From assembly GCF_901709675.1 (NCBI RefSeq), contig NC_051094.1:2212501-2276500 (forward strand): a stretch of DNA of 64,000 nucleotides, read 5' to 3'. Position 1 is the stretch's first letter; each line of letters begins with the position of its first letter. Origin of the DNA: Syngnathus acus. Lineage: Eukaryota; Chordata; Actinopteri; Syngnathiformes; Syngnathidae. Below are positions 24,530-35,462 of the stretch, one piece after another. Both the position numbers and the translations under genes were made by a program. The notes beneath the pieces are model-generated. The model saw only the letters and a list, made by a program, of their open reading frames with translations. It made no database searches and was not told where the DNA came from.

Positions 24530-24935
24530 ACAATTAATTTACAGTCCATCCACTTAACAAACCCGAGCCTCGACTTCTTTTGTCATCCGCGGAAATCAAT
24601 TAAGCAACCACAGAATGGCCTCTCTGGCCCACTCATTATCCCAGAACATGATGTTGCATTTGCGATTCTCGTGTAATCAAAATTGTCATTGATGTGCGCT
24701 CCCATCCCTCTGGCAAGGCAATTCATGAAACATTGCGGTAATCACAATAACTGTGTAGTGACAGAATATGTTGATTATGCGATTAAGTGTGCATGTAATT
24801 GGTATTATTGTTATTTTTAGCTAGAAGTTAATTGCTAATGGAGATCCTAGTAATTGGATCACCGAATGGCAGCACTGCAAATCTGTTAGCTCCTAATAAT
24901 TGTTGCAAAGCAGTGAGAACCAAATGCAAAGTGTT
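24530..24935. promoter_or_regulatory. Strong candidate conserved non-coding element
   Basis: The most enhancer-like block by eye. It holds many homeobox cores (AATCAATTAAGC near 24,594, GTGTAATCAAAATTG near 24,671, GTAATTGGTATT near 24,796, GTTAATTGCTAATGG near 24,827, CTAGTAATTGGATC near 24,847, CTCCTAATAATTG near 24,890) and SOX-like ATTGT/ACAAT words. There are no simple repeats or transposon ends, and stop codons interrupt every frame. The pattern is typical of ultraconserved vertebrate elements near developmental transcription factor genes. Conservation is not demonstrated here. Confidence 0.5.
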
Positions 24936-26869
24936 TATGGGGGATAAATAGCTGCTTTTGCATGGTAGAGGTGATACATACATTTAATTTTTTTTACAAA
25001 TTTCAGTTTGAGTGTCACATTGGTTACCGGTGCTTTTTTTTGCAATTTAATGAAATATACTGTCATTAGCTAATGAAAATGAATTTGGAAATAACAGCGT
25101 TTTTTGTTGCACAACGGAAATATGATAATAATATGATATGGGTGGCGGTGGATAAGGAAAGATCAGGAAATCTGGGAAGAGGAAATTCATTTCTGAACGT
25201 TTCCGTCCAGCAAAACACTCCAATTGATGTTGAAGTGGGGCTTATATTTGAACACGGTTTCTCGATCTGTGTGTAAAAAAGAACCTAGACAGACAAAACT
25301 GAGCCTGTGATGTGTCATCTGACAGGGGACTTCTAATGCTATCAGATGGAGGCGTCAGAGTGATCAGTCTCTCTTACACACACACACCGCAAACGCCACA
25401 CCGCTTCTCTGTCTGCTTCCCAAAGAAGGGACCAGTCGCTTGCTGATAGAACAGGCCCATTAGGATCCTGCTATCGCCTTCCTCGTCGGAAAGATTGAAA
25501 GACTGTGATATCTGTGCGGCAATCCCCATAGTCCTGGGAAAATCACTATCAGTCTTTGGATCCCTAACTTTAGACAAGAGTGAGAGTGGGAAAAGCACAG
25601 AAAGGGGACATGGAAAGACAGGTGGGACACCTATGAGAGACTAAAAAGACGAGCTGTCAGAGGAAGAAAACGTACAGAGGGATAAAAAGGAAGGAAGACG
25701 TGCAGGTCTTTGTCTTAGATGCTGTTTACTACAGTTGGAGAGGCACTCGAATCTTTCTAAAGTCTGACAGACGAATTGATTCTTTTCACAGGAGCAGTTC
25801 ATCTTTGTTGTGAAATCATCTCTCGTTTTATTCACTTGCGTTTTAATGTCTGGAAGACTGTGGTAGGGATTGGCTCACACCGCATTAAGGACAAAGGGGA
25901 GCAGGAGACAAAGGCATGCCCTTGTATGGGCAGACATGGAATGGCATGGCCCGGGCCGGGTCAGCAGTGCTAAGTTCTCCTATCAGTGGACTGCCAGATG
26001 CAGAGCACTTAGTGGGTGAGCTCCACACTAGCTGCGAGGATAAAACCTCGTTGGAGTGCTTGACGTCTCGTCAAGCTGTTTTCATGTATGTTGGTTCTGC
26101 GTGTAACGGCTTTTTGGTGTAATTTTAAAGTTCATGTGAGTCACGTTGGTGTCATGTTTCAGCGGGAGCAAATGACTGACAATGTTCTGGAGGAAGTGCC
26201 TGTCTGGCATCTGATTGAGGAGAATGACTCATGCACTTTGAAGTCTGAGATTGCCTCGGCCAAATCAACTAAGTCGCCGTGGTCGTCGCTAGGTTTTGTG
26301 AAATGCCTCGTGGCTGGGATTATACGGTGTTTCTTATTAATACAGCGACGTTGTGCCATAGAAATCACGTTGATAGATAAACAGGCCATTGTGCAATTGA
26401 TCCAGAAGAGCATTGGTGGAACAAAAAGTCCACCATTTAGTTTGTTTGAGCTTCCAAACAAAAACCCGACTGCATAGAAAGAGTACGCTTTTTTTTTTAA
26501 ATACCAGGTGAATATGGCCGGCTGTTTGGCTCGATTAAAATTTGTGAGCTATCAAACTTGGGGGTTCCCACAGGTCCATCCGCCTTGAAAAGTTAATGGT
26601 CTCAATACTATAGCGTTACATGTTCCTTGCATCTACAAAAGAAAAATGTAATGAGGTGAGAAGACACCAAGAGTGACACTCTATTCCCAGCGGTATAGCT
26701 ACCTTCACCCGTAAGGGTCCGTGGTTTTGTGCTGACGAGACTTCAGGAGGCCTCCTAAACCGCACAGGGAGCTGATGAAGCTTTTGTGCGAGGCCAACTA
26801 ATGTTCGAAACGATCATCTCATGCGTTATGTCTCAGAGTCGAGCCAGCCGGAGTAGCAATTCCCCAGTA

Positions 26870-27150
26870 CGGTAGATTTCTATTAATTAAAGCATAATTG
26901 GGTTTTATATATTTATTTGGAAGACACTGCCAATGAGAAGAGTAAGATTAGGCGGAGATTTGCATGTAAAATGTACGAGCTTCATTACACTACCTTGGCA
27001 AAGACGGAATAATTCGCCTGCCTGCGGGGCACACAGATGGCTCTGTATGTTTGCTAATTTACTCTCCTTTCAAGGTCATTAGTTCTGTTTGGCAAATAAT
27101 CGAAAAGTTTATTTGAGGTGCGCGGCTCTAAATGTTTCTGTTGTGACAGT
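26870..27150. promoter_or_regulatory. Candidate conserved non-coding element with octamer
   Basis: Contains the canonical POU octamer ATTTGCAT at 26958-26965. Homeobox cores (TCTATTAATTAAAGC near 26,878, TGCTAATTTAC near 27,051) and GGTCATTAG lie nearby. Non-repetitive and compositionally distinct from the A runs after 27,228. Enhancer identity is inference from motif composition. Confidence 0.4.
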
Positions 27151-28129
27151 TCCTTTGTAGTGGCGCCGAAGATGAAGCGAAAACTTCAACCATAAAACGT
27201 AAAGCTTGGCTGCAATACTGAGCCATGAAAAAAAAAAAATTATTTTTATAAAATTGTTTCCTGTCTCACATGACTTTTAAAAGATGCGCTCCTCGCTTTA
27301 CATGAATAAGTACGAGACAGTACAATGCAGATGTGTAGTAGTTCCCGGAAGATCCAATATCCAAACATCTTTCCCCAACCTCATTACTCAGCAATGGTGA
27401 CTGAATCAATTTTTCAAAGTGCAATATTCACCGTTTTCTCTTCCCTCTTCTGACGGGTCCTGTTTAGTTTTCTTGTGGAGGAAATGAGTTTTGACATAAT
27501 GGATTTTTGCCCGGCATTACATAAACATTGACAGTACGGGCACAGCGCTCGCTGCACCGTTCTAAGGCTTTGTTTGACCCACCTGTCATTCATTTGAGAT
27601 GGCAAATAATATCTAAAATTGCACCTTAGTCAATATATTTTGAGGAAAATATTTGCTTGTCAGGAAGCACTAGGAACCATGCCACAATTTGTATTTTTCA
27701 TTCATCGCTGGTGATGCCAAAGTTTGGATTAGAAACATATGTGCTTCAAGTGAGTGGCTCAAACACCAATGAATGCTTGTAATACATACGGCAGTGTGAA
27801 TTGATCGTTTAATTCTCCTTTCCAATATTTCTGGTCGTACGACGAAACAAAGCACGAGTTCAAAAAGACCCAAAAAAAAAGTCTTCGTCAAGAAAAATCA
27901 AAGCCGTGTCAGCAACTTGTGCCGTTTAAGCGTTTCTGCCTCGGTCACGTCTTGTCAGGGGGATTGATTTAAAAACCCAAGAACACAAAAGAATTTATTA
28001 ACTGGAGAAAAAGCGAGATAGCCAGGGCCGTATATCTTTTGAGAATACGCGCTACTGTAAGTGTGATAATTCCAAATCAGCATGTCAAATTGTCCGTCTT
28101 CCGAGATAGGCCGATGGGGCCGCGTCTCC

Positions 28130-28330
28130 TAGCCCTATGTTTCATTTAATAATAAAATAGCCCAGTGGAAAAGTTTAATCAGGCTCAGTATTATTGGGGA
28201 TATGGAGCGAGACAGTCTTGCGTAGCAGGCATAGAATAAAAAGAATCGCTTTTATGACTATCTAACTGCAATTAGTTTAACCCTTTTATCTTCCGCCATT
28301 TGTAACGCTATTTGGACCATTTCACTGAGC
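28130..28330. promoter_or_regulatory. Candidate conserved non-coding element
   Basis: Non-repetitive block with TTTAATAATAAAATAGCCC near 28,146, AAGTTTAATCAGGCTCAG near 28,172 and GCAATTAGTTTAACCC near 28,268. Closely spaced homeobox-like cores and no transposon features. Function inferred only. Confidence 0.3.
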
Positions 28331-30429
28331 CTGGAAGTAAAAGTGAAATTGATACAGCACGGGAGATACCATCAGCCCAGGGGGACGGGTTGGGCGGGGC
28401 GAGGCGGGGAAGCCTGCACATTTCACAGTCTGTGGCTTAAATCCACTTTGCGGCAAGCGGTGTCACTCATTCGTGTACGGCGTCGATGTGTCACCTCGGC
28501 GCTGTTTTGTCATGTCGCACAAAGCCCAAAAGTATTCACTGAATAATTCTGTCACATTGTGTGTGCTTGAATGTGTCAAAAACAACTTATTTCAAAAGTT
28601 AATTACAAACTCAGGAGATGAAAATTAAAACATTCTCTTTCCAGATAATAATAATAAAGAATCTGACAAAGACACATTAGCATACAGTGCAGGAAGGAAA
28701 TCTTTAATGAAGGTATCAGAAGGATCTTATTGTCTGGGGATTAACACTTTCTTTTCTTAAAAGCCATTATTCAACACTGGCTAATGAACATTGTATTTAT
28801 TTGTTGTTTTTGTCTTGTCTTCATTTTAATTGGCGGTTTTTCACATTTCATTTTCCCCCCCGAAATAGGGCACTGCGTTGACTTAATTTATTTCGCTGTT
28901 TAATAACAGTGACTGTTTAAAACGGTGCAATGTTACATACTGAAGACTGACAATGCTTGAAGAAGAAAAAAAAACCTTGCTTTTGCCATTAATCACTTTA
29001 TAATATCATATAAATAAATAAGTATGTAATATCAAGTCAAATAAAATACTAATAAGTGTCTCAGGCGTCATTGTGACAGATGGGAACATTTGATAGCTTC
29101 GGGTTTTGCAATTTCTGTTCCAAAGTTGCAGACGTTCAAATGTTTTACTCCACGTTGGCAATGCATTCATCTCAAGTTTGTTCTTAACTTCCAATTTGGA
29201 AAGAAAAAAAACAAAGAATCATCGCTACAGTATTTGTGCAAGAAAGAATGCGACCATCTTTAAAAAAATAACCATGGCAGATGAAAGCGAAGGTGTGAGA
29301 TCGAATGTCCGGGGATGTAACACAAATGACAAGATTTGAAAGTCTTTCACCAAGTTAGGAGAATGTGTGGTGATTGCTGGCAGAGAAAAATGAGCCCGGC
29401 ACGGTGCCACATGGCCCAAGACAGTGAGACAAATGTTGGCAGCCTTCATGCACATTGGCTGCCTTCCAGTCCACATTCACTACTTATTATATGGTGCCTC
29501 CTACAATGTCATCAAAAAAAAAAGTCAATCTGAATTTTGAAAAGTGATTGGTGAAATTGTCCCTAAATTGCAGTTAATTTGCAGAGACTTAAATGGTGAA
29601 AGCACGTGCAAAAGCACATATGTGACAAAGTGGAAGCAAAAACAATAAAAGGACTGCAGAAATAACTGCTCGTAGTTTAGATGTCAACGTCTATGCTTGT
29701 GTCACGGAAAGGTTCCTGTTTTTATTGGACCGTGCACAGTACTGCTTGTGTAAAAAAAAGATTTTTATTATATAGTGGAGATCATAGATCTAAACTTTAA
29801 GTAACTATATGGTCTATTTTTGCAGTTTTTTTTTGCACACATTTACTTAGCAATAGCAAACAAATACTTAATTGAATAAAACATTTAAATGAATCTCAAA
29901 AGTATGTATATGACGAAAAGGAATGGAAAATGTCACTATAATTAAGGTTAGTTGATTTTATAAATAGAAGATCTAGTTTGAGTTAGTTTTAGCTTTAAAA
30001 ACATTTTTATTTGATTAAAAAAAACTTATTTTATTTCTAAAAAATAATTATCATGATGCTAATTGCTGTCAATGTAATCCTTATCATAAAACTCTTCTCT
30101 GGTGTGTCAAATTTGAAATTTATTTTAACTTCACAGTTATTTTAAGACATAAACTTTTACTTTCATACATGCAAGGTTCTGAACGTTCTTTGGCACGAGT
30201 CCTTTGTTGACACAATCTTGCCGGAGGTGTTTAACTCACTGCCCGTCCGTCTGTTTATAATAATTTTACTCTTAGGCAATTTTTTTATTATGCTGGAATA
30301 CAAAAGGAATGTAAAGCAGAAAAAAATATTGTGTAAGTCATGTATATTCCCCATTTGAATGCACACAGTTGCGACGTAATTACCGTTATCGTCTTTGAGA
30401 CTGGCAGAAAAGTCAGCCAATGAATCTCA

Positions 30430-30745
30430 GTCATCTTATTCCACTTTGGACTTTGTCAGAAAACAATTTCACTGCTGACTGAGAACTTTTGCCATTCCGA
30501 AAACAATCCGAATCGGATTGAGTAAGACAGACACAAGTGAAAATGCCTCTAATCCAAAGAAACGCTTTGCTTTTGCCAAGCCGCACTGAGTGAAAGTGGA
30601 GGAATGATTATGCCCAGTTAACTCTACATTACTGCGTAATAAACCACATCTGCCTTTTAATAATTCAATCTCTCAAGCCAGATTGAAGTTCTCTCAATGC
30701 GTGGCTGCAAATAGAGATGACAAAGCAAATAATTTACCCTTTTTT
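30430..30745. promoter_or_regulatory. Candidate conserved non-coding element
   Basis: Non-repetitive block with SOX-like AACAATT and AACAATCC words near 30,464 and 30,503, a small inverted repeat ATCCGAATCGGAT near 30,507, TCTAATCCAAAG near 30,550, and TGATTATGCCC near 30,605. The paired SOX-type words and homeobox cores resemble neural enhancers. No open frame supports an exon. Confidence 0.35.
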
Positions 30746-31330
30746 TTTTTGCTTTTGGGAAATCCCCGTAGCTTCGCGTCACTGGGGAAAATAGTGATTT
30801 AGTCTTGTCTGAGGTCAAATGTTTACAACTGAACAAGACTCAGAGTTTGTGAGCTAAATTCAAAAGTAGTTCTCAGGGAACATTTTGTGTAAATCCAGGC
30901 AGTGTGTGTTTTGATTGCCCTTTGTTATGAGTTAAAAGCAGTATTCACATGGAATCAATTTTGATTCCGATCCTGCCCTAAAAAGTTTCATTCTAATGTA
31001 AAATGAAAAAAAAAAAAACTCTCCCTCCAAAAAGTCCCGTTCAACAACAGCTCAAATAAAAATCACTATTTTTAACTTCCCCATTAACAGCCCACCTTCA
31101 TTTTAGAAACCTTTACCCTCCTTATTCACTCCAATAAAAATCTATCAGCTTTGAAATTCTCTGGAATTTTGCCCCCCCTCCCAAAAAAAAAAAGAAGCAT
31201 TTGTGTTTGTGCATCACAAGCAATATTTGCAACCATCCTCCCTTTAATGGCTTGTGTGTAAGATAGACCAGGCTGCACGGCTCTGACAGTGGAAAGAGGA
31301 TAACGGGAGATGAGGAGGAGAGAGCGAGTT
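30746..31330. other. Non-coding stretch, no gene recognised
   Basis: A-rich runs near 31,007 and 31,183 and otherwise unique AT-rich sequence. Nothing recognised. Confidence 0.5.
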
Positions 31331-31368
31331 AGAGAGAGAGAGAGGGGAAGCGGAGGGGGGGGGTACTT
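31331..31368 (+). repeat. (AG)n and G-run purine tract
   Basis: Seven AG units lead into GGGGAAGCGGAGG and a run of nine G. A continuous purine strand of this length can form triplex structure. Confidence 0.8.
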
Positions 31369-31374
31369 AGACAC

Positions 31375-31640
31375 TCATTAGCCACCAGACGCTATCTGGA
31401 GTGTGTCAATAGAGTCATGTTAGTGGGGTGTTAAAGCATTGACCAAGAGAGAGGCAGAGAGGGGAGCGTAGCGAGAGCCCCCAACCCAATCCCCACCCTG
31501 CCCCCACCAGCATGGCAGCACCTGTCACACCTTGAGATAATCATCCATCATGCCTCGCCGCTGACTGGAGGGGTGTGTGGTCCTTTTTAATGGCTGCCAT
31601 TGACACAATTGGTCCTCCCCGCCACCCACCCACAGCCTGT
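31375..31640. promoter_or_regulatory. Candidate regulatory block with T-box and E-box motifs
   Basis: A CACCTG E-box (31519-31524) abuts TCACACCT (31525-31532), the complement of the T-box half-site AGGTGTGA, and GAGATAATC follows. The block also has GTTAGTGGGGTG and TTTTTAATGGCTGCCATTGAC near 31,585. It sits between a purine tract and unique sequence and is not repetitive apart from a short AGAG stretch near 31,446. Adjacent E-box, T-box and GATA-like sites suggest a mesodermal or cardiac-type enhancer, but this is motif inference. Confidence 0.4.
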
Positions 31641-32429
31641 CACCAAATTGCTGCTGTTGCGGCAGGCCTGCATTTTATTGCACCTGTGCGGCGGAGACGA
31701 GATGTGTGCCTTCGAAAAAGTTTCCCCCTGGAACAGGTGCAAAGAAAGCGGTATTTTAAAAATGTACTCAGAGAAGCCACTTGAAGATTTGACGTCGGTG
31801 ACAAAAGTATCCTGATTGTTGTCTTTCAACATTGGTGATACTTGTTGATAAATAGAAAAATGATTGGGAGATGGCAAAAGTACTTATGTTGTTTTTAAAT
31901 AAAAGTGCAGATACTTGTGTAAAAAAAAAAAAAGACTGGTAGAAGTGTCGAGTAAACTCCTGCACTAAAATGAAACTAATTTATCAACATTTCAACTTAC
32001 AAACTAGAATTCTATAAAAGAAAATATGAAGAAAATGAATGCCCCCCCCCCATTTCCACAGCAACACTAACTTGTTACAATCGTAGGTACACTCATGCAT
32101 TCTATCCACTCATCTTTATTTGCGTTACTTCCCGTTTTGCACTTCACAAACCGCATTTTACATAACTCAAGTACAAGTTATGTACTCCTTCCAGTATTGC
32201 TTTTGCTTAGTAGACAAAAAAAAGGTGTCTGTGTTTTGGCAGGCTACGGATATGCCTGAAAGTTTTGTAATCGGGGACAGTCCCACTTTTGGCAAAAAGT
32301 ATTTTTGCAAAAAAATAAAGGGCAGTTGGCATATTGTCACCATCAACTTAATTATGATTTATTAGAGTTCTTGTAGGATTGATTTCATTTTTATTTTATT
32401 ATATATTTTATTTTATTGATTTATTTGAC
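31641..32429. other. Non-coding stretch, no gene recognised
   Basis: Unique sequence with an A run at 31,921, a C run at 32,043 and an AT-rich T/A tract toward 32,420. Short frames only. Confidence 0.5.
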
Positions 32430-32465
32430 GTACTTTTTATCCTCACGGGGAAGCTGGAGCCCATC
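32430..32465 (-). mobile_element. 3' tail of a fish non-LTR retroposon, minus strand
   Basis: Read on the minus strand it gives GGGCTCCAGCTTCCCCGTGA then GGATAA. This matches the common fish retroposon end with GGCTCCAGC followed by CGTGAGGATAAGCGG. The A-rich continuation on the minus strand (32,379-32,429) would be the tail. The same ending is seen at 4709 and 37340. Family assignment (RTE/Rex3-like) is tentative. Confidence 0.5.
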
Positions 32466-32680
32466 GGTGAGGTTAGACGAGCTCGTATCTCGACAAAGGT
32501 GTTAATAGTTCGACAGGTATATTCCCCACGGTGGGGCTGGTCACGCGAGCCGGGGCGAACCCGAGCGAACGGGCCGGGGCCTCAGCGGGAGAGCGGCACG
32601 CACCCGATGCCTTTAGCGGTCCTTTAATAAAGGACCACAGAGATGCCGGCCCGCTGCGGTTTCTGCGTTTGGGATGATTC
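32466..32680. other. GC- and CpG-rich structured block
   Basis: An abrupt GC-rich island inside AT-rich DNA. It holds hairpin words CCCCACGGTGGGG (32525-32537) and a perfect 19-base hairpin at 32618. A minus-strand GGTTCGCCCC word at 32552-32561 resembles a pol III B box, though I see no matching A box. Since a retroposon tail on the same strand follows at 32430-32465, the block may be the body of a retroposon. A small CpG island is the alternative. No coding frame recognised. Confidence 0.4.
32618..32636. repeat. Perfect 9-bp-arm inverted repeat
   Basis: GGTCCTTTAATAAAGGACC has nine-base perfect arms around one unpaired A. A single-base loop would force opening of the inner pairs in RNA, so it is more naturally a palindromic DNA site than an RNA hairpin. 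Confidence 0.8.
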
Positions 32681-34322
32681 TAGTTTCAGGTGACATGCCT
32701 CATGCTCTATTAGCAGACTCTTCCGACCACAGTTTTCTTTGGCAGCCGCGTCGCTCCAGACGCCAACAGCTCCTAGCGAGACTACTTTTCCACACGCCAC
32801 CTTTCTCCTCCTCCATCATATATACAGTTAGCATGATATACAGTATATGTAGACAGTATACAAATAAACACACATGGGGATACCTACGCACACAAATCTG
32901 GATTTCATTAATATATATATTTCCAGACACATAATCAAACATAATCACACGCCGACACTGACAGACGAGACCTACTCGGTGCTAAATGGAGCTCTGTTAT
33001 TGGACAGATGTGTCCGGCACACAGACATCTATATATTTTGTCTGGGCCAATCCTGTAGGTGGGCCTTGACACGGTGGCAGTGAAGGATTTAGGCTCCGGC
33101 GGTGTTTGTGCAGCACAGCGCTGCGTCCAAAACATCCCGCTGACTCCTGTGAAGTGGTCCGGTGCCGGTCCCCATCGCCTCTGCCCCCTTTTCAGCACCC
33201 TTGGCATTCCTTCTGGGTGGCATCGAGACCTGAAGTGCAGTCAAAGAGGGCTAGCCGAGTCTCCCGCTATGCTTCTTCCTCTTGGCGCTATTCTTCTCTG
33301 TTTGGGAGCAGACAATGCTGAAGTAGCACAAATGTGTCATCTGCCATGATTTGCAGGGGAAGTCCACAAAGAAATGCAAAATTTAATTTTCCCTTCAGAT
33401 TGAGCGCTGGGTTTTGTCTTTGTGTCAGTGTGACAAGTATATTGTCACGCCGTATTTCATATACGCACAAAGGCGCTCTTTGTACGCTTCCAACGGCGGC
33501 CGCCGAAGTTATTGTTCGCTGATATTACCCAGGGTTCCGTTGTGATGTCTCACTTATCTTCCTGGTTGGATATCAGCCTTCGACTGAATACTGATTGTCT
33601 CTGAGCATCCAAGTTATTCTCTGCATTTGTTTGCAGTATTTAAAGAGCAACTTTATTAATCAAACGAATAACACACTGACATTTGCGCGCTATTTGCTTT
33701 GGCTCCGCGGTGGAGGTCTTGATGTCGGGAGGCTTGACAGATAAACCTAATTAAACCGCCAGGCGGAAACATGGAGAATCATTTTTTTTAACGCGTATTT
33801 TCTCCAGGAAGTATTCGCAGAGTCTTTGTTTGCACATGTCAAAATGTCTGCATGTGTGATTCCTAAGGAGAACTTTTTGGAGTGGGGGGGGGTGATGATG
33901 ATAATTACTGTGATTCGAAGGGAACCGGATCATTTGACCCCATTCTTTTCCAAAAGCCTTTCACGAGACCTGCCAGTCATATATTTTCTTTTTGGGTGGA
34001 TCCAAAATGTGAGATTAACCTCTTTGCTCTTTAATACTGACAGCTCCTGAATAATTTTTCTGTCCAAGACTTCTGCCCTCTGCAAGGAAATCATTTGAAC
34101 AAGCAGATCGAGCATTTTTTACTTTTTTTTTTTTTGTCAATTTGTATTTTACCACTGTGGTTTCCAACTAAATGACCCTATTCCTGAAATAGTGGCCCCT
34201 ACGCTAATATACTGTATGCCTCTCCCTAAATAGGCGCCGCTCATTTATCCCTCAGAAAAAAAAATAGGTAGCGACTGTAATGACCTTAAATTGCACACAG
34301 ATACGCTATTGTTCACACGCAG
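32681..34322. other. Non-coding stretch, no gene recognised
   Basis: Unique sequence with AT-rich patches near 32,815-32,930 and a GC-richer stretch at 33,050-33,320 where overlapping frames occur on both strands without recognisable domains. 33,540-33,790 is non-repetitive with TAATTAAACC near 33,749 and could be regulatory. A T run lies near 34,121. Confidence 0.45.
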
Positions 34323-34493
34323 ACATTATATTGCTAGCCTGTATTTTGAAAACTTTTTGTTTAAATATTGACAAAAGGTCAAACATTATATTGCTAGCCT
34401 GTATTTTGGAAAAATACTATTTTATATATATATATATAAATATAAACAATATATATATATGAATATTATTTGTTTAAATATTAACAAAAGGTC
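34323..34493 (+). repeat. Tandem 60-bp duplication split by an AT tract
   Basis: Unit 1 (34323-34382) begins ACATTATATTGCTAGCCTGT and ends in TTTGTTTAAATATTGACAAA and AGGTC. Unit 2 begins identically at 34383. After its first 30 bases it is broken by AT-rich insertion (about 34,417-34,462), then resumes with TTTGTTTAAATATTAACAAA and AGGTC to 34,493. The units differ at very few positions, so the duplication is recent and the AT tract expanded afterwards. Confidence 0.85.
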
Positions 34494-35029
34494 TTAAAAC
34501 TGTACTGTATGTCTCAGTTAAGCATAGAATAAAATATATTGCAGCGCCTGAAACATCTTCAAGCATTTACTCAACATTTGCCCCTCAAATCTTGTGACCA
34601 ATGTTGTCTCTGTTATTTACATTCAGCTCACAGCGAGATGTTTGCCGAGAGGGATAATTTGACAGTCAGATAAACAGACAGACAGACAGACGGACGGATA
34701 AACAGAGTGTTGGCTACTGACAGAGATCTCACTGTCAGTCTCACTGCCACTCTGTTCCGCACTCAAACCCAGCGGCCACGGGGCAATATTTGAGCAGACA
34801 GTCACCAAGTCGTCTAAATATTGAACAACATGCCATGGCTACTTTTTTTTTTTTCTTCAGTAATTTTTGGACTTGCTGTCTCTGTTTTCTTCTTCTTGTG
34901 GTAAAAGGCATGGCGCAAGGAGAACATGGGTTGCGGGAGTGAATCACTCATTGACTGACTTGGACTGTCATTTGGAGTGCTGTTACATTTGTGAAAAAAA
35001 AAAATATATACTGAAAATATACTGTGATG
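34494..35029. other. Non-coding stretch, no gene recognised
   Basis: Unique sequence apart from a GACA tract and a T run near 34,842. Nothing else recognised. Confidence 0.5.
34674..34696 (+). repeat. (GACA)n microsatellite
   Basis: Imperfect GACA units with GGAC variants at the right end. GATA/GACA-type satellites are common in fish genomes. Confidence 0.8.
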
Positions 35030-35054
35030 TGCGTGTGTGTTTGTGTGTGTGTGT
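35030..35054 (+). repeat. (GT)n microsatellite
   Basis: Short alternating GT tract with a TT break, at the left edge of a 190-base region of alternating purine-pyrimidine DNA. Confidence 0.85.
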
Positions 35055-35086
35055 ATACGTGTATCTACGTATATATTTATATGGGG

Positions 35087-35138
35087 AAAAAATGTGTGTG
35101 GATATATATATATATATATATATCCACACACATTTTTT
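35087..35138. repeat. Perfect 52-bp palindrome with (AT)n core
   Basis: Arms of 26 bases are exactly complementary. The outer part reads AAAAAATGTGTGTGG and returns as CCACACACATTTTTT, with a 22-base alternating AT centre. No mismatch or spacer exists. Such AT-centred palindromes extrude cruciforms easily and are fragile in cloning and replication. It lies 82 bases left of the MITE at 35221. Confidence 0.9.

Positions 35139-35140
<2 letters not shown>

Positions 35141-35171
<31 letters not shown>
35141..35171. repeat. (AT)n tract and GGGAAAAA(A)TAT repeats
   Basis: An alternating AT run of about 29 bases. It is followed to 35,220 by two ATATGGGAAAAAA units, which also resemble the ATATGGGGAAAAAA segment just left of the palindrome near 35,079. 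Confidence 0.85.
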
Positions 35172-35174
<3 letters not shown>

Positions 35175-35220
35175 GAAAAAATGTATATATGGGAAAAAAA
35201 ATATTTAAAAAAAATATATA

Positions 35221-35462
35221 CCGTATTTTCCGCACTATAAGGCGCACCTAAAAACCTCCAATTTTCTCAAAAGCCGACAGTGTGCTTTATAATCAGGTGC
35301 GCCTTATATATGGACCAATATTGAGCCACTACAGCAGGTGTGTCCAAAGCCCGGCCCGCGGGCCAAATGTATATATCTTATATATGGACAAAGTTTTAAA
35401 ATGGGCCATTCATTGAAGGTGCGCCTTATAATCCGGTGCGCCTTATAGTGCGGAAAATACTG
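35221..35462 (+). mobile_element. TA-flanked MITE (CCGTATTTTCC family), copy 2
   Basis: A 242-bp element between TA dinucleotides. The 28-base terminal inverted repeats match at 27 positions (CCGTATTTTCCGCACTATAA onward, right complement beginning CAGTATTTTCC). It is the cleanest copy in the window and lacks the internal duplication of the 19336 copy. The middle has TGTCCAAAGCCCGGCCCGCG, which resembles the end of a different hAT-like family, so a nested relic is possible. It inserted into AT-rich DNA. No coding capacity. Confidence 0.9.

Larger units (their letters stand above)
24936..30429. other. Non-coding stretch with embedded candidate enhancers
   Basis: Unique sequence with A/T runs, a short CA run near 25,378 and two candidate regulatory blocks listed separately. 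The frame pair at 26,088-26,477 and 26,159-26,461 overlaps on opposite strands without a recognisable domain. 29,740-30,130 is strongly AT-rich. Confidence 0.5.
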
